Assembly (NCBI RefSeq): GCF_020536995.1
Contig: NC_068360.1
Coordinates: forward strand, 16,139,678-16,203,677
Source: Dreissena polymorpha
Taxonomy: Eukaryota; Mollusca; Bivalvia; Myida; Dreissenidae
Length of the DNA: 64,000 bases
Reading direction: 5' to 3'
Numbering within the stretch: the first letter of the stretch is position 1; each line of letters opens with the position of its first letter. Below the pieces are notes generated by a model that was not told where the DNA came from, made no database searches, and saw nothing but the letters and a program-made list of their open reading frames with translations. Shown piece after piece: positions 57,552 to 64,000 of this stretch. The position numbers were made by a program, and so were the translations under genes.

Positions 57552-59068
57552 AGGCCAAATAGCTGTGTGTTGTAAGTACTCCTTTCAGTAATGCCTTTGC
57601 TTAAAACCAAATTAATTCTTTTTTTAATTTATTTGACTACAACTTTAAAGGATATATCAGCATTTAAAGTCTGAAGTAAACATTGTGATTTTTAGCGTTA
57701 ATAGTACCGGGGATATCATTAGCGAAACTTTGACAGATTTGTTTCCGAGATACACGATTTTATTGAAAATCAGATGTCTGCCTTTGTGTAAGATTGTTGT
57801 ATAACAACTAATTCCGGAGATACCTATTACTTTTTTTATAAGATTCAAGATCGATGCAGATTTTTTTCTAAACATTTATTATTTCGTTCATAATATGTCT
57901 TATTTAAATGTCATTTTTAAAGGTAATGCTAAATCTATAGTCGGAATAAAGTTTGTGATTTTAACTAAAATTGGTCCGGAAATATTTATAAGAGAACTCA
58001 GTACCAATTTGGGCAGATGCTCCCTTTTTTATCAAAAAGTATCTGTTTAGTCTAAAACTTCAGTATTTATTTTATTGAGATCTTAATTTAAAATTAGCTT
58101 TTAAGCTAGAACACAATATCTAGCCGGAAATAAATTGTGTGAATTTTGTGATTTGACATGAACGAGTACATGAGATATTAATTGGCACAACTATCTATAA
58201 ATACAGATGTTTCTTAATAGATCTTTGATTAGCGGAAATGTGTGACATGTCAGAACATTGAAGAGTGTGTTTTTTATTGACAGGTGCATATCTGATTTTG
58301 TTTTTAACCTCATTTTTATTTTATGATTAAAATAACATTTTACTGGTAAAATCAAAGTAGATAGCCAAAATACTGTTTTTGTGTTATTCTCAAAATTAAC
58401 TTTACTGATTTCTTGCTTTATTATATTTTATCAATAAAATATAAATTTACGATAAAAGTGGTCAACATGACACATATGGAGCCTTAAGTGAGTTTAAATA
58501 GTTTCAATATTGCTCGATACATTCCATAAACGTATTAATTTATTCATTAAATTTTCATTTTAAAGTTAAGATTTAAAATGAACACTTAAAATTGGAACAA
58601 AATAAGTGAAGTTTTACTTCGCTAGTTACGGATTGTCAAATTTAAGCAAGATAAATGGTCTTGAAAAAAATATCTGCGATCGAGGCGCGAAAGCATGCCC
58701 TCAGTGGGAGACGATGTCCCAATGGTGGATTAAAAGTGGTAATTGGTATGTCTGTGACACCATATTCTTCTTATGTGAAGATGCCGTTATACCATGCGTC
58801 ACCTTCACATAACATGTTAAATGATAATCAAGGCTTTATTCATGCTTGTTGTATGACTAAAAAGGCAGATGGACCTTGTTTCTATTAATAACCAAATAAC
58901 TGATAAAAAATATTTATTTAAAGAATTCAAAACTATTATGTGATGATCAAATCGATAAGAGAAACTATTTAAATATTCAAATATATGATATATAATTGCT
59001 TCACGTCTTTTAATTGATCAGGTAAGTATACAAATATATAGGTACCCTTATCGTTATTCAGCACCGTA
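57552..59068. other. AT-rich insertion in copy 3 without clear gene
   Basis: Not present in copies 1 or 2. Loosely repeated phrases such as 'ccggaaata' and 'gtgattttaac' hint at decayed internal duplication. The only protein-like segment is at 58,655-58,888. Confidence 0.45.
58655..58888 (+). CDS. Cysteine-containing ORF of unknown nature
   Basis: 77 residues; the C-terminal half reads MPLYHASPSHNMLNDNQGF then IHACCMTKKADGPCFY. The paired CC and spaced Cys recall extracellular exons of large mollusc proteins, but no family match can be claimed. An overlapping frame (58,606-58,812) is also open. Single copy in the window, so no comparative support. Confidence 0.2.
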   Translation: MVLKKISAIEARKHALSGRRCPNGGLKVVIGMSVTPYSSYVKMPLYHASPSHNMLNDNQGFIHACCMTKKADGPCFY

Positions 59069-60660
59069 ATGGCGGCGCATGCGATTATTCAGGGGCGGTA
59101 ATCCGGGAGTAATCGATTTCTGGGATTGTCTATATTGCACTAGATGTGAGTTCGAGTATATGTATTTCGCATCTAGTTCACTTTGCATTGTCGATTTGAA
59201 GCGGAATCTCAGATTGTCAATATCTGCTGTATATTGTGGTACGGATGTACACAAAAGACCCAAATCAGCTATTTGTTCGGCTATGTCGTAGAAAAAATAA
59301 TACACCTATGCCATTTTTTTATACATACACTGGCAATTATACTTTACAAGGTCGTCATTACTTACATGGATTCCAATGAAGTCATGAAACACATTTTGCG
59401 ATGTAATATATGGAAGGGAATATCCGCCAGTCCATGCATGATGTTAAATGACAGTCTCATTTTAACTACTAGCACATGCTTTCTGAAATATGGCAGTTGC
59501 ATTTTGCCTAGTTACATTTGCAATGCAAACACTTCATCACATTGTCACATATTGATAAATTTATAATTACTTCATATATATCTTTACTTCGTGTGTGTTA
59601 TTGACAACTGCAGTTAAACTTTTGGAATTTGTATTAATGCTTATTCTAACGGCGTTCTTTGTTTAACTAAGTGCATTTGGCTATGTTGCTACTGAATTTA
59701 ACAAGCTGTTAATATCTTTGTGGATCTTTATTACTTCTTAAGTCGATTGCTAGTGCGTCTCTGATTTCGAATTAGTCTTCGGTTTTGAATACACCGCCAT
59801 TATAAATAGTTCACAATGCGAAAATGGGAACCAGAACTAAAAAACCTAATTCCAGCGCAAATTGCAGCGTAAATTACTATTGCCGGGAGATCACTCTAAA
59901 CATCAAAATCAAAATCTCCGGTTTCAACCGTGATACATCGACTATCTCTGGAATCCTCCGTAAAAAAGCAGTGATAGGGTAAAAACGTACCCGTCTATAT
60001 AATGCCTATTGTTTTGATTGGAGGTCATAATATACTAAATAGTTTCCCTTTATAATTCAATGTAAAAGTGACAACTTTAAGCGAAAATAAATGCAACATT
60101 TTGCACATAGAGACCCACATAACCATATCGTTTCTTAAAGGCCATTCTTAGCGGAATCGATTTACGCAATAAAAAAGATATGTCATGTTCAAACGAAGAC
60201 ATTCACTTCTTCATTTCTACACCGATTCACTTCCAAATTATACTGAATATCTGTTATGACAATACGGTCAATCACAACTATGCATGGCCCCATTACCAAC
60301 CCTGGGGTGCCCCCTGGGTCAAACATGCGGCGTGAGGATACGCGTCGGCCTCTGCCGCGCCATTTCTAGTTGTTGTTGAATTCAATATGAATTGCTATGA
60401 ATGGAATAGTGAGAACTGTCTGTGCTTCTTTATTATGGTATTGTTTATCCTAAATACCAGTTTAATTTATCATCTAGTGTGAATAGCTTTTACATGAAAT
60501 GCCAATTGTGTTGTTTTGGAAAGATAATTGCATCTTGTTGTAAATAATGAATAAAAAAAAATTTATTTGAACAATTATGAGATTTTCAATGAATAGCAAA
60601 CCACTATTTTGTCATTGGATAAATTTCTTAATTTAACGGGCATTGCTTTAACATTTGAGT

Positions 60661-60870
60661 CTGGCTCTGGGAACATTGTACCCAATGCATGTGCTCAAAA
60701 TGTTGTCTCAGATTAGCCTGTACCGTCAGCACAGGCTTATCAGGGACAACACTTTCCGGCAGAGAGTTTTGTATCGAAAAATTCCATTTAGCGAAAATTT
60801 CATCACTGATTTGCCCTGATTAACACTTGACACACATGCATTAAGACCCATTTTCCCAGACCGAGGCTCA
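60661..60870. mobile_element. Palindromic MITE, fuller copy
   Basis: CTGGCTCTGGGAA at the left is the inverse-type match of TTCCCAGACCGAG at the right. The inner arms also pair ('ctcagattagcctgtacc', 'acaggcttatcagggac', 'ccctgattaacacttgac'). Counterpart of 11,879-12,006. Confidence 0.72.
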
Positions 60871-61606
60871 ATTATGTTGTTGTTGTGTGTCTTGTAATGA
60901 CTGTGGATGAAGCCATCCGTCATGAAATAGCGTGTCAAAATTATATAAATACTGAATAACCTTTTTTTACAATTGTATTAGAATATATATGTATTACATG
61001 GCATACTGGTTAAATAAATATTAGGATGAAACACACAATACATAAACATCATCTGAAAACAAAATGATCCCTCTGGTCCTTTTGCTAGTGTATCCCACAC
61101 ATACTGCTTATGACTAGACATATGCAACTTTACCATGATCATGATCATACAATTGTTTTAAAAACAATCTATAAACTGGTGCAATACAAGTTAAAAACCT
61201 ACATATGCATGTGAATTGCACTACTGTCTGATTATATGTAAATGCCTGGATGCACAATAAATAAACTGATTGTTACCTGTCATTTTGTTTGGCAAACTTT
61301 TTTTACACGTGTTAACTTCTATCATGTAGAAGAAGTAATATATGGAAAACATTTTGGTAGCAAATTATATTGGTGCGTGTGTTCACCTTTTACTAATAAA
61401 AGACATATAATAAGTGTGGAAAAGCACATAACCTCATTAAATGCTAGAATTCAGGGTCCTGTCTTAACAAAGATCTTATGATACTTTTTGGTTATGACTG
61501 AATATTTAGTTTACAATAAATAGGCATTTAGAATCTGAATGATCCTAAAATAAAATGAGACTGTCATAAAATGTGATTATTGAAAGGAAATAAATACAAT
61601 TGACCT

Positions 61607-61862
61607 TTGCTCTGGGAAAATGGGGTGAAATGCATGTTCCTAAAGTGTTGTCGCAGATTAACTTGTACAGTCCGCACAGGCTAATCAGGGAAGACACTTT
61701 CTGGTTTTATGAGATTTTTCGTTTAAAGAAAGTATTTTGAAAAAAAAATCCAGTCAAGACCAAAAGTGTTTTCCCAGATAAGCATGTGTGGACCACATAA
61801 GCTAATCTGGGACGACACTTCACACACACGCATAAAGCCAATTTCTACAGAACGCGGCTCAA
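61607..61862. mobile_element. Palindromic MITE ('ttgctctgggaaaa' family), copy in element 2
   Basis: TTGCTCTGGGAAAATGGGG to TTTCTACAGAACGCGGCT. Inner inverted arms 'cacaggctaatcagggaaga' and 'agctaatctgggacgacact'. Orthologous in position to 13,218-13,468. Confidence 0.75.
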
Positions 61863-62361
61863 TTTGACTGAATACTAGGTCTACTTAACCTAGGCTGTTC
61901 ACTGCAAACAAATTATCACTAATGCCTAAATGACAGCACAACAAAATAGAATGGCAAGTCATTTTTACTAAAAAACTACACCATTGAAATCTAGCAAGGA
62001 CAAAGCTGCTTACCAATCTACAAGATATGTGAATAAGATGCTTGTAAAGTAATGTGAAATAAATAAATTTCTCTAATATTATGTTGAGCTTAAGCATGCC
62101 AAATGCACAAATGGCAAACAACAAATTGCTGCATGATTGAATAAACAGTTCAATTGTCCCAACTAGCAGAATGTTTCTTATTATGATTGGCCTTATTTGT
62201 TCTTAATATTAATAAAACACCACTTCGAATATTGGATACAGAGTCGCCAAAATTCTTAGCATTTAAACACATAGCACACTCTATTATCATTATCAGAACA
62301 TTTAGACTGGTCCCTGGAGGGTTTTCTTAAGCTGCTTGTAGCTCCAGTTAATCTGATTCAC

Positions 62362-62432
62362 CTCTGTGCTGGTGTCTCTCCCGGGTCTCATCTAGCTCCT
62401 TCAACAGGTGGTCATTAGTTGTAATCATCGAC
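62362..62432 (-). CDS. Exon-like segment B2 inside transposon copy 2
   Basis: 71 bases between a TGTAAATGCAG acceptor and a CAGAG/GTGAAT donor on the minus strand. One frame reads SMITTNDHLLKELDETRERH then QHR. Compared with B1 the splice sites and length are unchanged and NDHLLKELDE is identical. Probably the second exon of the gene that begins with segment A2. Confidence 0.45.
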
Positions 62433-63032
62433 CTGCATTTACAACACGTTTGTCATGTTAAGGTTGAAATCTTTTAATATTTAGCTTGACTTATGCAAGA
62501 GCTTAGGCCTTATTTAGAAACGTTTAGTATATGCAATTGTATAACTGATAACTTAATATAGTTATTATCTTTGGATTTAAGGACAAAAATTTTCATTCTA
62601 AAACTGATACCAGCAGAGTTACCGGTATAGCATTCGCAGTTTGAACCTGACTCAACTCAATACACATGTTTATTTGTATACAGTACTTATAAGTGCTGTG
62701 TTGTGGAATCTGATTTTCTGTATTGCAGCAATGTCTTTACCCAATTGGAAAAAGGACGGGTACACTTGGGAATTTTTTCATTATTCAAAAGTGTTTGAAA
62801 TATCCTAAACTATGGAACTCAAACCATAAACCTTTTTTGAGTTAGCTGCTGGAAGCATTTTTCTTCATCATTAACTGTGCAGGGGTTTTCCAGAACAAAT
62901 TGAAAGTACAGGAAGGTCTTGTAAACAATAATAAGGAAATATTCAATAATAAATGACTTCTTTAAGTTTGCACAGTAAATAAGATGTATATGCATAAATA
63001 TTATGAAACAATAGAAATCTTTACATTAACAA

Positions 63033-63325
63033 GCGATGTGCTTGTCAGAAACACAATGCCCCCTACTGCGCCGCTTTGAAGACATATATTTGACCTTTGA
63101 CCTTGAAGGATTACATTGACCTTTTACCACTCAAAATGTGCAACTCCATGAGATACACATTCATGCCAAATATCAAGTTGCTATCTTCAATATTGCAAAA
63201 GTAATTGCAAAAGTTTAACCAAGGTTCAAGTTTGTGACAGACACATACAATGACAGACAGACACATACCATGACAGAGAGACAGGCCTAAAACAATATAC
63301 CCCCGATCAATCGATCTGGGGGCAT
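63033..63325. mobile_element. Foldback SINE/MITE inserted in element 2
   Basis: Absent from the same place in element 1 (about 14,310). ATGCCCCC near the left and GGGGGCAT at the right are inverted; the interior has 'tttgacctttgaccttgaag' and repeated 'gacagacacatac'. A recognisable mollusc-type repeat; class uncertain. Confidence 0.65.
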
Positions 63326-63389
63326 AGAAAAGAATTAGTGTGGTATAGACTGTAGTTCCCAAATATCTAACACAGGCCTCGTTAGTGAT

Positions 63390-63630
63390 GCCTACCTGAT
63401 TACACCTGGGTGTAATAGTCCAGTGCTGACACTGCCACAGTTCCTGTATGTGCATGTCCATGCCTCCTTCTGTTTCTGTCGGGTGCACAATTGCCTTTGC
63501 AGCACTAGTGCTACTGACAGAGGTTACTGGTGCAGGTGCTGGTATTGTGTATTCCTGTCACTTGTGTTGACATTCAACAAATCTGCTGCCTGCCTTAAAA
63601 GAACAGCTGCTCTTTGCTGTTGGCTCATAT
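63390..63630 (-). CDS. Exon-like segment A2 inside transposon copy 2
   Basis: An ACATTTGCAG acceptor precedes ATG 63,626-63,628: MSQQQRAAVLLRQAADLLNV. As in A1, this frame ends and another continues: PAPAPVTSVSSTSAAK, then VHPTETEGGMDMHIQELWQC before a CAG/GTAGGC donor near 63,390. This copy has about 34 bases more than A1 before the donor (a segment including QELWQCQHW). It is likely nearer the ancestral form. Function unknown. Confidence 0.4.
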
Positions 63631-64000
63631 CTGCAAATGTATTTATGTACATCATTTTTTATTTATAAAAACAAGTCACCGTTATGTAGTATAATGATAG
63701 ATTAGAGAGATAATACCTGTTACGTTGTCAGATATGACACTTGCTGATCTAAGTGTCTATACTTTTTTTCACAGAAATATGATCTGCTATGATCATCTAA
63801 GTACCATCTTTATGGGAAATCTTCACCCCCCCCCCCATTATCCTACATGTACTAACATCTTGATGTGTTTGTTCGTATGGTGTTTATGCCCGTGTATTAA
63901 GCTTACACTGAGGCAAAGATTCACTAAATTATGCTTCCTGGGTTTCACCAGTACTAGGCTAGGGCTCTGCAGTCTCGCCAGAGGAAACTCCCATGAAAAA

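Larger units (their letters stand above)
48287..59408. repeat. Tandem unit copy 3 (interrupted)
   Basis: Matches copy 2 at 48,287-48,630 (36,960-37,290), then resumes at 48,630-50,040 (38,206-39,540) and 50,060-51,120 (40,140-41,190), so about 0.9 kb and 0.6 kb are missing. 55,695-56,950 matches 41,225-42,480, and 59,069-59,408 matches 30,870-31,250 of copy 1. Insertions are the foldback element, the TTAA MITE and about 1.5 kb of other DNA. More diverged than copies 1 and 2 are from each other. No tRNA region lies within the window. Confidence 0.85.
59409..64000. mobile_element. TIR DNA transposon, copy 2 (runs off window)
   Basis: Begins TATGGAAGGGAATATCCGCC after 'gcgatgtaa', in unit sequence whose empty form is in copy 1 at about 31,240-31,250. 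Collinear blocks with the first copy are 59,409-60,020 (9,505-10,110), 60,370-61,265 (11,835-12,460, with a gap), 61,268-61,870 (12,900-13,480), 62,206-63,030 (13,480-14,320) and 63,330-64,000 (14,320-14,960). Different insertions in each copy show independent decay. The right end lies outside. 60,020-60,370 and 61,870-62,205 are specific to this copy and hold nothing recognised. Confidence 0.85.

Noticed and set aside
1-64000. CRISPR arrays, operons, bacterial promoters
   Set aside because: Intron signals, LINEs, MITEs and eukaryotic tRNAs show a nuclear animal genome; the tandem motifs lack spacer architecture.

Overview
The window is AT-rich eukaryotic nuclear DNA with no operons, rRNA or complete recognisable protein-coding gene. 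The repeat content (tRNA-like foldback repeats, long palindromic MITEs, repeats rich in 'gacctttgacc' and 'cggacggacaga') is what I associate from memory with bivalve molluscs, possibly a dreissenid mussel. That placement is recognition, not a search result. No LTR, retrovirus-like or Polinton-like element was recognised.

Layout. 1-2,110: a TTAA-flanked MITE, an exon-like fragment and nested AT-rich tandem duplications. About 2,490-6,831: a decayed L1/Tx1-type LINE (LINE A). From about 8,660 to at least 59,408 the window is dominated by a tandem array of a unit of about 11.5 kb, here called copies 0 to 3. Copy 0 (8,660-22,521) is heavily rearranged. Copy 1 (25,220-36,959) and copy 2 (36,960-48,286) are nearly complete and very similar. 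Copy 3 (48,287 onward) is cut by deletions and insertions. A second, 5'-truncated LINE of the same family (LINE B, 22,522-25,219) sits at the copy 0/copy 1 junction.

The array is also a target for DNA elements. One family has ends TATGGAAGGG...CCCTTCCATA and a 6-bp target duplication. It is present as a 6.8-kb copy in unit 0 (9,505-16,312) and as a second copy that starts at 59,409 in unit 3 and runs off the window. Copies 1 and 2 preserve the empty target site of the first. Both copies carry the same two exon-like segments with good splice sites on the minus strand. A 4.5-kb foldback region in unit 3 (about 51,150-55,690) has inverted arms of roughly 450 bp around a broken C2H2 zinc-finger gene fragment and a 276-bp palindrome made of TAC/TAG microsatellite. 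Smaller insertions include a 240-bp hAT-type MITE with a perfect 8-bp target duplication and a beta-tubulin-like pseudogene fragment.

The firmest functional genes are two tRNA-Thr(AGT) genes on the minus strand, one in copy 1 and one in copy 2, each followed by a decayed tRNA-Leu. The unit also holds several short open segments conserved between copies, some with plausible splice sites, which suggest a tandemly duplicated host gene of unknown function now partly decayed. One of them is shared with an exon-like fragment at 536-648. All unit coordinates come from reading by eye; exact ends may be off by tens of bases where similarity fades.
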